Assembly: GCF_051020975.1 (NCBI RefSeq)
Contig: NC_135046.1
Location: 6,076,001-6,140,000 of the forward strand
DNA: 64,000 nucleotides
Direction: 5' to 3'
Source: Osmia lignaria lignaria
Taxonomy: Eukaryota; Arthropoda; Insecta; Hymenoptera; Megachilidae
Part shown: positions 27,577 to 41,545 of the stretch, piece by piece
How positions within the stretch are numbered: position 1 is the stretch's first letter
Layout of the letters: each line of letters begins with the position of its first letter
Translations under genes and position numbers: made by a program
The notes under the pieces: generated by a model
Database searches by the model: none
Told to the model about the DNA's origin: nothing
Seen by the model: only the letters and a program-made list of their open reading frames with translations

Positions 27577-27598
27577 TAAAGAAAGAAAGAAAGAAAGA
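27577..27598 (+). repeat. GAAA microsatellite
   Basis: A short run of GAAA units in a purine-rich stretch. It precedes the pyrimidine-rich tetranucleotide array at 27.74 kb. Confidence 0.9.
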
Positions 27599-27726
27599 GG
27601 GAAGAGGCACGAGCTGCGCTGGCGTTGATAACGACTCGCCAGCTTTCATATTTTACGCGACGCTCATCAATAATTCATGCTGTGAATAATGCAGCACTGT
27701 TTCGCGTTACTTTATACCAGTCTCTT

Positions 27727-27780
27727 CTTTCCTTCCTGTCTTCCTTCCTTCCTTCCTTCCTTCCTTCCTTCCTTCCTTCA
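27727..27780 (+). repeat. TTCC (CTTC) microsatellite
   Basis: About ten uninterrupted TTCC units (from about 27,740) after an imperfect leader TTTCCTTCCTG. It lies in a GC-richer island inside the large intron. Confidence 0.95.
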
Positions 27781-28300
27781 TTTTCGTTCTTCTTCTTTCT
27801 CCCTTATGTCAGCTGGCCATCGCGATCTTCCCTCCTCGTTGTCCATTCTCTGGAGGGACAGACACGAACTTCCGGTCGGGACACTTTTATCTTTCGTTTT
27901 ATCCTTTAAAACGGAGGCACGAGCGCCTCTCGCTACTCTTTCCTGTTCCTTTATTTCGGGATTGCTTCTTTCCCCGCCTGTAAATAGCACCCTTTATACG
28001 ATCATCCCTGGGCAACACGCTCGCGGCTAAGAAAGGAGCGGAATCCTTTTAACGAACGTTAAAATAATCACCGGTTTCGTTCTCCTTTATTATCGTTTGC
28101 CTCTTCTCTGTTTGTCGGACGGCCAGGATGATTGTTTATCGGCGTTTCGATTAAGGAATTAATGGCTCGCCGGTTGTGTCGCGATTTAATAATAATATCG
28201 CGCATTAAGTGGCGCTGAAGCGAAAATCAATTTTATCGACGTTTCGGTAGGAATCATACAAACGTTCCTCTCTTGATATTAATTATATACAGTGACTTTC

Positions 28301-31300
28301 TGTTACATTACCGTTACGGTGTCTGACAGCTGGTGAAATCTGTTGCCCTTAGGATGGATTTATTACGGGAACGTGATACTACAGAAGAAATTCTTGATTA
28401 AGGGAATCGATGACTGTTTATATTTCGATAAATTTCCATTTTATCGTGTTGTACTTTCAATTTGAATGCGTTTAACGAGATATAATCGTATATGTTTTAA
28501 ATTATCTTTGTCAATATCAAACGAGTTAATTAAGTAGACTTTAAGTTACAAAATATCCGTATCGTATGCTCGGTATTCATTTTTTTTCTTTACACGGCTT
28601 TATTGATTATCCTGACGAATAGAAAATTTCATTTATTTAGAGAAAGTTCACTTTGTAGACTGTACAGGACGAAGACGAAAGAAACTTTTGCCGGAAGCTT
28701 TGGAATAATTTTATGACGGTGTTCGTGATAAATTATTTACTAAAATCCCGAGTTGAATTTTCTCATCAATAATTCATGGTGTAAGCTGCATCTACTCCTA
28801 TCTGCCACTTTGTAACCGGACTCTTTATCGTTTTCCCTCTCTATTCCCCGATTTCCCGACCGCGAAGCCAATGAATTTCAGATCGAGTCGCTTATTTTTC
28901 CATTTGTCTTTCGAAACTGATGCGCTACCTACGTTTCACGTTCAAGCTTATTCCTTTATCACACAGTCGATTTTTTTTTTAATTTATGAAAATTGATTTT
29001 ATTGATACTCGATGGATATTTTTGGTAGAATCGCGGAAGATGTAATTAGTCGTTCTTGGGTTTCATGGACTGCTAAATAGGTTAATCTGAATTTCAATAT
29101 CTTTATAATGAATTATGCTTTAGAATTTAATTTGGAGATTTTGGACTAAGAAAAAACTATTTTTCACTTGACACGTGTATTCAACAGTCGAAAATAAAAC
29201 AATTTATATTAAATTTAACTTTAACTACTTTATGGAGTAATTACTTTATTATCACTAAATAAAGTTAATGTTAATTACTTACAGTGAAATATAATAATTT
29301 ATTAAATTTTTTCTAGACGAAAAATATTTTCTACATCCATAAAATAATTATAGGCGACAGAATCATATGGGATAGGCTGTATAAAATTTTTAAATAATTT
29401 TTATTATGTATGTCAAAATTGAACACTTATGAAAACAGTAGGGAACACGATATCGTTTAACCTAATTCGAGCGATTAAAATGAACATAACCGGACGAATG
29501 GACACGGTTTCCATTCATCGGCAGATTACACAAATGAATGCCTCTGAAACATTAGCTTATCCTAAACGCGTACAATCGAACTACACATTTGAGAGTCTCG
29601 AATGCAATTTATGTTAATTAAGCCAAAATATGCGGCATGTGTTTATAGCGTATTATTCTGTGTAATGCGCTTAATAATTCCATGTCCTATTAGCAGTATC
29701 AAATCATTGTCATCGTCCTAAAAAAATCTTTAATGACACTTCCCAGTTAAATGAAAAATCAAGAATTTAACTCTTTTTTAAATAAAGGAATCAAATAATT
29801 TCAATAATAATTTTATGAATCTTAAATTTAATTTCTTATTTTGTTGTAAACCATACATTTGAGATTATCAAATTGAATTTATGCTAATTATTCTACAGAG
29901 TAGGTATTTTTTCTCTATAGCGTTTCTGATAATAATATGATATACTTTCAAATTACAAAAATACGATGGAAACAATTATAAACCCCATAATCTGGGAAGT
30001 GTTTATTGATCTGTTCTCACTTTCTTTTATCGCAAGCAGGTATGTAATCGTGGTATTTCCTCTCGAGATTCGATTTTTCCGATGGGAACGCATCCGAACT
30101 CATTCGATCTGATTCAATGCACGGTGTTTCATGTACCTCCGTGCTTTTCAATTTCGCACGATTGAATTGCATCGATTTGATACGATCCGATTTAAACGGA
30201 AGTTCTCGTAACTTTACAAGACCTTCTGTCTGGTGACTGCAATATTGGTTAATCGTTTCACTGAATGTTGTAATAAACCCAATATCACTGTTCGTTTCAA
30301 TAAAACAAATTTTTAGGCAATATTAATATATAGTAGAGTTACGACTCATTTATTATCCAAAAAATAAATAATCATTTTTATTATAATTTCGTAATTTTTC
30401 ATTTCTTAATTATTTAACCAAATTATAATATATTCGTAGTGACCAGTGATCGATGCAGTGATAGAGGCGTTAATAATTGTTTATTTGTTGCAAAATCTAG
30501 AGAGCGAGGAAGTTAGTAATCTATTAATACACATCACGTAGCGTCATGCTCTAGTAAGCAACATAAAAACTGAAATACATCCATGTACCTCGATCCAACG
30601 ATAATATTCTAGATCTTGTGTATAAGTTAAAATAACATTCTTCATCGATTTTTTATTTATACACAATCTTTATATTTTCCATGATAAGAAAGAATCTTCT
30701 TTAGCATAACACAAGAGACTAGCGTTGCAACTCTTTTTATACCAGAAATATCGTAACAACTAATCTTCTTCAAATTCTTAAAAATTCTGTATTTTGATTT
30801 TTATTTTTTTAGTTCTTAATTAATACCCTTTAATCATTATATTTTTCTATTTTTAATCAGAGAAGTTATATTTTTACTTTCAATCTTTCAATAAACGTTA
30901 GTCTTAAGTGCCGGAAATGTCAGTTGATGAACTTAGGGTTTAATCGTTCTCCGATAGGTCTTCAAGGGAATAACGCTATTTTACTACGCGACCTTTGCGA
31001 AACGTAGTCGTTCGATTGCAAATCTGAGAAGATCAACCGTATAATGCCCGGCTCGGTTATCGATGCATTGCAATATCTGTGTATTCGATATAGACGATCG
31101 GTACTGTATCATTTTCACATAATGGGAAGGTTGGATAATACGGAATGGAATATAAACAAAGCCGCGTGATATTCCTCTTGGTACTCTATCACATCAACGT
31201 TTTATGAATAAAACATTTGCTTTAGTAGCTCTCAGCCAGCTGGCCCATATATTAGAATGTTGTTCCGAGAACAATATTTCGTAGATCGCAGTTATATGTA

Positions 31301-32231
31301 TATAGAAATAAAAAACAACGTATTTTAAGCAATAAGGTTGTTGAACTTATCGAACAAATAATTTTTATGTTAATTGGAAATATCTATTAACTTGTTGCAT
31401 ATTAAATGAAGAATTTAAAAAAGATAGAAAATTTAACATAATTTGATGACTTGAAGATAGCACCAAATGACACGTGTGACACATTAATTTAAAGTTCAAA
31501 GATTTATCAAAATAGCTACACAACTCTTTTATTAATATCTCATAAATGAAATAGCTGATTAAAACACCCCTGTCACGATTTGATGGCATAGTAGTAAGGT
31601 AAATTGACACTTACTCTATATTAATTCAAAGTTAATTCAAAGTTAACTTAAAGTTTGCTAGAAATACCTGCATAAATTATTCATTGATTTTGGAAGTACA
31701 AAATTTAGTCAATTCTTATTTGGACTTCTAAAATATATCCAGTACTATTTCAACTAAAGTTAGATAAATCAATTTTTAAACGAAACAGTTTCATATCCTG
31801 GGAACTGACATTTAAAGTGATAGCATAAAATTTAGAAGATGCAATATAGGGTATAAAATTATATTTAAATTTAAGTTAATAAAATCGAACACGGTGTAAG
31901 ATTTTGTTAGTTGTTTTTCGATAAGAACTCGTCGAGCCTCCTTCTGCATCGTCGAAATTCTGGTTCATGTTCGCTCGAACCATGAGGAATTTTATTTTTA
32001 TTTCAATTGCTCCATTAGCGTGACTGGTGCTTTCATCAAACTCGCTAACTAGTTAGCTTTAATCCGAGAAAAAGTTTTCTTGTAAGATCGTATCAGGGGA
32101 ATTCAAACGGTAAGCTTATCAGGAACTTGAAATCCGTTGAATTCCTGCAAAGCAAGTTCACTGTTATCATACTTGCGTATCTTTAATGCATCGAATAATT
32201 CATCGTTTTGAAGCCATTATTGCTGCTTCAT
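28301..32231. other. AT-rich intron
   Basis: Mostly plain AT-rich sequence with a CpG-containing patch at about 30,010-30,240 and the 11-bp tandem repeat at 31,621. No gene or RNA was recognised. Confidence 0.5.
31621..31653 (+). repeat. 11-bp tandem repeat, three units
   Basis: Two exact TTAATTCAAAG units followed by a diverged TTAACTTAAAG unit. Confidence 0.85.
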
Positions 32232-32330
32232 TTTTAACCCTCAGACGGCGGACCATGGAGAGAGCTCAAATTTTAATTCAACTTCGGATTTCATATTATT
32301 ATCATTTTCTATATTTCCATGATTTTATGA
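32232..32330 (+). repeat. Dispersed CGGACCATGG-family repeat, copy 1
   Basis: It begins TTTTAACCCTCAGACGG and contains CGGACCATGGAGAGAG, then an AT-rich tail with AATTTTAATT and TTTCATATTATTATC. It aligns with the copies near 41.5, 48.85 and 53.6 kb over the core and, with copies 3 and 4, into the AT-rich tail. The family is not identified, and no terminal repeats or target-site duplication were found. Confidence 0.65.
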
Positions 32331-35300
32331 TAACTTCTGTAATAATAAAATATCCATGGAAATATCATACGGAAAATTAGTTTCCAGAACATTATCGAAT
32401 CGTCTAATCGTAAATGAATCGATCTAAAGGAGAAGATTAACTAACGCGTTGCCTCGATGAATAACACAAGACCGAGTTCGTATATAGAGAGACATTCGAT
32501 AATAGCGGCTTTGTCATGGTGTATTAGCAGATCGAAGAATAATTCGAAACTGATCTGTTAGTGGTGATTATAGCCATAGCAACTAATCCGTAGCCGCTTA
32601 CCACAAATGTGATCGATTACTTAGGCAAATGTGCTTGATTCGCGCTTCCTTGCGTCCCAAAATGCTCTTAGAGGATACTGAACATCGGACTTGTGATTAT
32701 CGATGCTCTTTCATATCGTTCCAATTCAATCTGACTGTCCTTTACATATACACACGTATGGCACTCTAGTATGTTCGTACAACGAACTGAGTGATTATTT
32801 TAATCAGAAAAAAATATCTTAGTGGGTAACTGCAGCTACTGTAATGTTTTAGAAATAAATTTTAGTAGTACTACTATTCTTAGACTGCTGTACAATTAAA
32901 ATAAGATTTATAATGAAATGTTAATTAATTTTAACACTTTAATATTTCAGTATTTGGATTTTTTATGCTATTATTCTTTATCTAATTTATATTTACTGTA
33001 TAATGAAATACTATGAAAAGTGGTAATTTTGCAATTTACAGTACAAAAACTGTCAAATATAAATTTATCAAATTTACAAATAACAAATAACAGTAGGATT
33101 AAATTCGCGATCACGAATAAAGAATAATTTTTTATTCGAATAAAAATTACAAATAAAACAAAGTTATTAGAAAATAATATTTTATTTTTGCATAAAATAA
33201 TTAAAAATTACAAATTTTTTATCATCCTCCATGAAATATTTATTATCCAAATAAAATGTTCTAAGGTTGCTCATCACCTAAAATGCTCATTTCTTCCACT
33301 ATGGTTCGCACGCGTTTAGATATAGAGAAATTCAGCTCGTAATCGTTTCACGCGAATCAACCGAGCTTACAACGTCTATTTGCTCAACGTGAGCCTCTCC
33401 ACATGAAATTTTCTTCGCTCGTTTATAGTTTCTTCTCTCCGTTGCTTTACATCGTACTCGTTTTTTTCCCCCATCTTCTTTCGTTGTTTCTTCGTCTTTT
33501 GTTTTTCGTTTCCTCGTAGCCGCCACCTTCTAAAACGAGTTTAGCGGACCCTGGCATTTCAGCCGAGTAATCACGGATCGATACGTGATCGGAATCCAGC
33601 AATCTAAAGTGATATCGTCGAATACCGTGCGTGCTTTTCGCTCGGCGGAACGGGACTATTGATAAGAGTCAGGCTCCCTTTGATCGCGTCTTATTAAGAC
33701 AATCTACGTTTAATGCTGTTCTTTCCATACCTCTGTCTTTTTCTAGCTACGTGATATCAAATTGGAGGGAGGATATTTTGAGGAAATAAAGGGACATGAG
33801 GTAGGGGGTGTACATCTTTGAGACCAGACAGAGGAGGGGATGTCTTTGTGTTGGTCTGAAAGAGAATTCAAGAAGATGAGATTGTGAACTGAAATTGCTT
33901 ACGTTGACCAATTCTTGCCTATTTTTGGTAAACGATATTATTACATTAAGGTTGTGCTAAAGTTTTTGTTTAAAATTTCGGAATTATTAAATCTGAAAAA
34001 ATTAAAATTTTGAAATTATGAAATTTAGGATTTCCGAAACTTGTAGGAATTAGGATTTTGGAGTTCTGGAATTTAGGATGTCTAAATTTTTGAAATTCTA
34101 AATTTATGAAGAAATTTTATTTCACATTTTGACATTATTTTTTTCCATGTAAAGTTTCAATGTTTCTGATTGCACTTCCAGTTACATCAGCGTATAATTT
34201 AAATGTTAACTCCGATATAAAAATCGATGTGAATTTTCTGACTTCCGGCTATATCAATATCCGTCGCATCCATAAATGATATACCTGTATTCTCGACCCA
34301 CCGTACCAGCAACACTATTACCGGTATTTTTCTAACTAAATTGATCGATGAATAATGGATCGTTGAATTTTCCCCTCGTTACCATAAATGTACGATTATT
34401 CCGCTCGGTCGTTTACCGATTTCTGTCTCAAGTTTCATCCTTACCTCGTCATCGTCCATACTCGTTGGGTTTCTCGAGCTTTTCAGCTTGTCTGTTTCGC
34501 GAAGACTTCACCGAAGAATCCCCAGGATACGATACGCCGATACTGTACTCGTATCCGGTACCTTTACTTTCCCAACAGGACGGGACAACGTTTCGTGTCA
34601 AATTAGCGAAAAAAGTAGTGGCGTTTTGCCCCGCGGGAGGAGACGCTTCACGGTACACGCTCGATTCGTGTAAGAAACGGTGGGATTTTCTGTGTCCCTC
34701 AACCGACGTTCCTGTAATTCAAGTTCATATTGGACGATTCCCTGTCGCGGATCGATAAGCTCCTTCGGGATATCCGTTCCCTTCTTTTCTCTTCTATTTG
34801 ATCTTTCCTGGCTCCTGCGAAACTGCTTCGAAACAACGCATCTTGGAACTGCTTGGAAATCTGTTTAAATTATTGTAAGCGATAGGACGACAATTTTTAT
34901 CGTTTAACAATTTACTGTATGGTAAAAAAGGATCACGTGTGTGAAATGTCAGAAGACATCAATTATACTTAAATATTGCAATATACTCTTTTAACATTCA
35001 CTCAGCTGTTTCAATATACATTCTTCTACTACAATCGTGTGAAGATAGATTTCGAATGCATATCGAGTGCAGTTGCAGGCCTTTGTTAAAGATCATATTT
35101 TGAACTATTTCTCCGGTCGCATGCAACAGAATCTCTATAAATGACGATGAAACTCGAGTGCTCCTATGAAGTTTACTGTAACGAGACTTTGACATTTACA
35201 ACTTTGCCACTATTCAACTTGTCGTATGATTCAACGTTTCGATGTTTCAGATAAACTAGTAGCCTTTAGAGTTCATTCCAGTTGAGAAACTTTTGGGAAC

Positions 35301-38300
35301 ATCAAAGTCTCGTGAATTATTCTTAATTATACGTATCATTTTTTAATCAAAGCTATAGATATACTTTTGTCAGATCAAACGTCTTATGTGTATAAATAAG
35401 CTCCATATATTGTTATTTTGAAAATAATGATTTGAGCAATTTTATTTTGTATAACAAGCTGTTATTCGACGTGTAACATAAATACTATAATATTTGGAAT
35501 TATCAAAAGGACAAGGTGCTTATATCAAAGTATCAAAATTCAATAATCAAATATGAAAGTGTCTCTCGAGAGAAACAGTTCTTCGTTCTCTGGAGACAGC
35601 TTTCAAGAATCGTCTCGATGATGGCGCAAAACGTTGAACATTCACGTCGATTCGCCGTGAATATATCACGTCCGGTAAGAAGTGCTCGATTTCACTTGCC
35701 ACGACACGATTTCCCTTCGAAAGGGGAACCCGAACACGGGAAAAGTAGGAAAAATAGCGGATGGAAAGTCGGGCAAGGATAAAATTGAGAAGAATGGAAT
35801 TGTGAGAGAGGAATAACGCGCAATCTGCATTGTAATATAGTCTCCAGATAGTTGGGTATCTCACCATAAATAACAGCTGGCTCTTCTCTATAATGGCTTC
35901 TATTTTCTAATAATACTCAATGTCGTTGAGTTTACGAAAAACTCAATTTTTTGTCTGATCTATATTTAATTCGATTGGGTAATGAATTTGAGGGAAGGGA
36001 TTCATTAAAATATTAGGTCGTATTTATAAAGGAACGTTCATGAAGACACTCGGCTAGGGACGACAGGGTTAACGTAATGGCACTTGCAGCCATGGATTTC
36101 ATTTGAATTTCTCGATTCGTTTGTAAATATATCCTGCTGCAAGGCGTTTCGTCGTTCAACGATTCCGCGAGCTGCAGCTGCAAACAAAGTACGGTAAACG
36201 GGCTGAATATCGGATCTCAGACTTTCAAGATCTCATTAGGATTTTCAATTCGGAGAGCGCGGAACCGTGGACGATGAGGTCGGATAGAAGAAAGCTGCGT
36301 TTCCGCTGTGAAACGTGGGAGACAAGGATACAAATGAACAGGAGAAGCTGAAATAAGCGGAAGATGTACGAAAAAAATACTCCTTTATACAGAAGGATTT
36401 TTAAAGAAAAATAAGTGCTGAGAGTGGCTTAAAGTTTCGTTCATATTATTCGTGCAGAAAATTTGCTGAATACCAAGTTTAAATTTTAATTAATAATTTG
36501 AATAAAGAAAGATTTTTTGACGTTATCTTAGGTGATAATTCGTGCAAATAAAAAAAGAAAATTTAAATAAGAAACTTTAATTAACGGACAATGATTTTTA
36601 GAAAGAATTTTAGCTATAATCAATATTAATTGAATTTATATATCGATACATTTTTTGAGATTAATTTATTTGAACAAATTACGATCAACAAACAAGTACG
36701 GAAAATACTATTTTCACATTCACGATAGTAATTGTTCGCTAGCAATTTTCAGGGAGAGTATAGCGGCTAGTAATGGCGTAGTCTGACTTTAATGACCTGT
36801 GAATTAAGCCGCATTACAAATACACCAGTGCATGGAGTTGAGTTAGAATTTCTGGATGCCAGCGTGTGAAAATGTTTTCCTTTTCAGACTGGGTTCCTTT
36901 TGTGTGGAGTAGCGTAAACGTTTTAAGGAAGTAAAGCGCACTCTGCATTATTTATTAATGCTTCCTAGCACGAAATTTCAACTGTAATTTATAATGCAAT
37001 AAAGTTCTCGAAGTTCTAATGAAAATGTTATCGTTTGCAAACTGTGCAGAATATTATATTAGTACTTGTAACAGTTTCAGAATTTTCTGACTGACGTATC
37101 GCTTCACTTTATAAGACAGTTTTAATCTGTTTGAGGAGTGTTTGATAATGACAATTAATTTTGAAAACTTTTATTTAGATTTATTGACGTTTAGTTTCAT
37201 GAATATTAATACTGAATACGTATGCACTGCTTAATTAAGCTCTTCAAATAAATTTTATTTACAAAAATCATTTTAATATGACCCTAATTTGAATTTTAAT
37301 AAATTTTTAGGAAACCAATATTGCAAAAACATTTGTACTATTATTATTACTATCAATGTTATTACTACTATTATTAGTATCCTCTGAAATCTTAAAGCTC
37401 TCTATGCAAATGTATCCTATTTTGGTTTATATTTCGCAATTGACGCTTTATCCATGGAGTCCGATTCGAAGGACGAAATCAGGGAATGGGTAACAGTAAC
37501 AACTACACGTAGGGAAGTTAGTACAGAAACGACATTGTTATCGAGTAATATCTATCCATCTCAATTTCCTAGAGCCACGTATAAACCCTCCTAGTCGAAG
37601 CAAAGTTACCACTGGCTAGTTTCTACAATAGTGATTTTCTTTCCTCTCCCAAACTCACCAATAAATTGCGAACAAATCTAATTTATGAAGCGTGAATTTT
37701 CCTTTTCAAAAATGACACCACAGAGAAAATACTTTTTCAAGAATTTATTGAAAAAAAACTATTTAATAGATTGATTTCACATCACTCAACTGATACATAC
37801 TGACTCTTATATCCTTTTAGTATGTTTTAGTACTGGAAAAAATATTTTATCTACAATCATTCATTCTGAAGGGGTGAAAACAACCCCTCAGAATTGGGCT
37901 TGTGAATCATATTTTATTGAATATCTTAGAAACCATTTGTTGTAAAGGAATGTACCCTTTGTTAAAGTACCTTATTTACCATTTCTCATTTTCGAAAATA
38001 TTTTTTTAGAGTACTATATCCTATTACTGCATAAAAATCACTACGTGTGAATGGATTGGATCTTCCTCGTTAGAAAAAATAAAATGATATTTGAAAGAAA
38101 ATATAGAAGAAAGTCGAAGGGGGGGATTACCGTTCTGGAAAGGGTATAAATGCTAGGACGTGGTAGATAGCGGAAGGAATCCCAATGGCATTGGAACCGG
38201 AAACAGAAGTGGAAGAACGACGTGCTGGAGAATTGGAGTGAGGTTGGTGGACCGTAGAGCGTGGTGTGACATGTGGGATGATGCTTGGACACACGGGCAG

Positions 38301-41300
38301 AAGTAGTGGATTTCCTGGCCAGGAACTCCTGTTTGCTTACACCCAATCAACTTCAACCTTTCCTCGTTCCAATGCTACGTACACACACGTGTCCCTCTGT
38401 TGCACACACATGTGCTTCGCAGTATTCTTAGCCAGTCAATTCCGCCAACAGTTACCCTGCCACACGATAAAGTCGACAAGTTGTTGGCCTAATTATAATT
38501 TGCTGAAAAACATCAAATATTATCAAACGTAGGAGATGTCTAAATAAATTGTAGACATTGTATACACTTTGTTTTGAAGAACTGTATTTTAAGACGTCTG
38601 GATTCTAATTTTTCGAGCGCGCCGAAGGGCAGAAAGTCTAGGCCCAGTTCAGGGTACTTGACCGTGTAGGGGTGGGTCAAATTCGTCCTGTAATCTTCCT
38701 AGGATCTGGACTATCTCTAAGGTCCGAAAAAGGCTAATTGGCCAGTCGTAAATTAACAGTCCACAAAATAAATTGCATTTGTTGATGGACAATCACCGTC
38801 GTAGGCGTGCATAGTACTTAAAGGGTTAAATGCAGTCAGGTGAGAAAGTTTTGAATCTTATTACGTACATCCTGCGTTCAGCTTCAGGATAGACGTGCGA
38901 ACACTATTCGAAGGAGAACCACGTATATGCACACGCAAATGAAATCACGTTCACCGTTAGATCGTTAGACGGATACGCGGAAGTGATGATAACCGTGGAT
39001 GATAACGCGCTCGTGATAATAGGACGACAATTGTTTGATAGCAGCCTGTACAAAGTTGCTCGCATGCGCTCCGATTGAATTTCCTACTTTCGAAGAGTCT
39101 CGTACACGATGGCGTAATGGTCATCGATGGGCAGTAATTAAAATCTTACGTAATGAAATTTTTAATTTGGTAATTAATTTAATAATTGGTATTTTAATGA
39201 CGGTCATTGCTTCTAATTTTCTATAATTAATTTTCAAATTTAAATTTTCATATCGATACTTTACATTATTAAAATAATACTAATGCTATCCGAAATTTGC
39301 CCTCACTATTTTTTTCTTTAATTATTAATTAGTGACTACCATAGTAACCAATCTGGTAATTGTGGTACTTTATCTGATAAAAATTATCAATGAAACGAAT
39401 AAATGTTTTCTCTTCCTGAAGTATCGCATGTTTGTGTATTGAGAAAATTGTCGTACGATTCTATTTCGTGGTGTTTACCAGTGTCGCAATAGTGGAAACT
39501 GAAAATCGTCCACGGATGTAGTGATGTATAACTCATGGTGGTTTAATTTTCCGGTTTCGGAACACCTGCTGCAAACTTTAAACGTGGAGCACCTGTTTAT
39601 CTGATAATTTCATGAAATTGTTCCAATTAATTTTAACGTTGTGTGGGAAGTTTAAATGTTTGTTATAAGCCGTATTTGCAAGTTTTCAGACTGTTATCCT
39701 TGTAATTGCAAAGCTTACGTTCAAACAACCACTATCTATAGTTATACATGCGTTACAGCAGTGTGTACGATGTAGAAACGTGCAATTGTAAACTTTATAA
39801 TATAAACTTTAAGGAGCATATATGTTGCTAATTATGAAATTATTTTCCATTTCTAATCAGTAGTGGAAAAAAGGAAAGAAATAGAAATACATTTTAGTAA
39901 CTTATTAAGTATTTTATTTAAAATAAAAAAAAATAAACATTGCGCTTTAACAAATTAGAATCATTAATACAGATGCGATACCTACTAATTTCGAAATATC
40001 TGTTTGCATTGTCAGCGCTGGCAACCAAACAAGGTAGCAATTGCATCGCCGTCCGTTAATCACTTACGGTGACTGGAATGTGCTTCACTGTGTCCTCTCG
40101 CAAACAAACAAAATTAGCTAATAATCTAGTCTCGACAAGGCGCGGATGACTGTCGTATCATCTCAAAATTTACACACTGCCGTTGCATATGTGCGATGAT
40201 GGATACAGCAATTGATTAGCAGCATCATTTACCCGTTGATTCTCATACAGGCTAATCTAGTTCGTGTAAATACAATTTATTTATTAGAATTTTAGAATTT
40301 GTTTATTAGAAATAGTATATGGTACGTGTTTGAAGATAATTCTATTATATCAAATGGCTAAATTCAAAATATAGAAAATCTGACATTTGAAATGAAGAAA
40401 AGTTAAATTTTTTAAGCCATTGTATAGAAACTTTAATAATCGATGACATAATTAATTACAAGCATTTATAAACTTAGTTTCATTTATTTTTGGTATTCTT
40501 TAGAAATTGAAACGCGTGTGCAATTTTTCCGGTGTCTGTCGTAACAGTGCACCTACCTATTCTTCATACAAAGAGATATGTTTTCACCGGACAGCATGAA
40601 GTATCTTTAATTAACCGAGGATTATTTTTTATGTTAAACAAAGGAAGACAAAGGTGGCGCGTTTATACTTATGAACGTTTAATGTCGCGTTCGTAATAAA
40701 AGAAATGGTTACATATGTACACCTTTTTAATCTCTGATTATAAACGATGTTTACACCAGGGTAATTAAAACAGATGTCGTAACGAGCTTCATGCATTTCA
40801 CCTGCTTAATCGAAAAATAGAAATATCCAAAAATGTTGATTCGAAGGAGTATTTTTATCACTCAAAAGTAAATTTTCAAAAATATGATATTTTTTGAATT
40901 GGTGATTCGAACCATTCAACAACGAATTCTCTAACGACGAATTGTTTCTCACAATCGATCACACACTCAGCGGGGCGTTAATTTGTTACATCTCGCGTTT
41001 GTATTCCGCTTGTCCCTCTATTATTGATGACGCGAGCAACAGCTTCGAACGTGGAAAAGGCGCGGCCGTACCGTTAAATAGCTGGGGCTAGAATGAGAAA
41101 TTTCAGTAACATTTCACGAGCACCATTCCGAACACGTTTTGCGCCTAGGGTGCAGTTGCTTCGAGCACGGAGGATCATTTCTTACGTTGGAAACAAAGAA
41201 GACCGAAGTAACTGGGTCGTTCGGTGAAGCGCGATTGTTCAACGTCACCCCTGCTTCCCTAAGAATGTGCTTTTGTGTTTATCGTAATGTACTTTCCGTT

Positions 41301-41484
41301 CGCTATCCACCGACCTCGTTACAATCTCTGTAACTGTCAGGTGAACCTCACCCTCTGTACTTTAACTTCTTTTTTTCATTTCTGTGAAAGTTTCTTCGCT
41401 CGTCCATTTTAATATTTTTATTCTCCTCATCGATTGATTGTTTGAAATTTCATGAAAATCTCTGAATTTTATCCTGTTGCTGAT
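32331..41484. other. Intron between repeat copies 1 and 2
   Basis: GC-richer islands lie at about 33,300-33,760, 34,330-34,830, 35,560-35,800, 36,050-36,360, 38,100-38,480, 38,610-39,120 and 40,960-41,350. A 136-codon frame at 34,348-34,758 has no recognisable domain and overlaps antisense frames. A short hairpin AGGGGT...ACCCCT lies near 37,871. The rest is AT-rich. Confidence 0.4.
37338..37380 (+). repeat. ATT/ACT trinucleotide-rich tract
   Basis: Imperfect ATT, ACT and TATT repeats interrupted by CAATG. Simple repeat inside the large intron. Confidence 0.7.
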
Positions 41485-41545
41485 TAATTCTCGGACGACG
41501 GACCATGGAGAGAGTCCCAATTTTAATTTAATTTAATCGTTGTCC
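41485..41545 (+). repeat. Dispersed CGGACCATGG-family repeat, copy 2
   Basis: It shares TCGGACGACGGACCATGG, then AGAGAGTCCC and AATTTTAATTTAATTT with the other copies, in the same orientation. Similarity is lost after about 41,545, so it may be a shorter or more diverged copy. Confidence 0.65.

Larger units (their letters stand above)
24041..28300. other. Intron with several GC-richer islands
   Basis: Islands lie at about 24,060-24,850, 25,250-25,700 and 26,570-28,300, the last one broad and containing the GAAA and TTCC microsatellites. A TACAG|GTGAGA donor-like site at about 24,156 follows an open frame but has no convincing signal peptide. No recognisable exon. Confidence 0.4.

Noticed and set aside
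34348..34758. 136-codon open frame in the intron
   Set aside because: No similarity recognised, and frames are open on both strands in the same GC-richer patch.
37868..37890. Hairpin AGGGGT...ACCCCT as a terminator or MITE centre
   Set aside because: Only six paired bases, no terminal repeats nearby, and bacterial-type terminators do not apply in a eukaryotic intron.
40895..40920. GGTTCGAATC on the minus strand, resembling a tRNA B box
   Set aside because: The flanking stem does not pair properly and there is no cloverleaf context.
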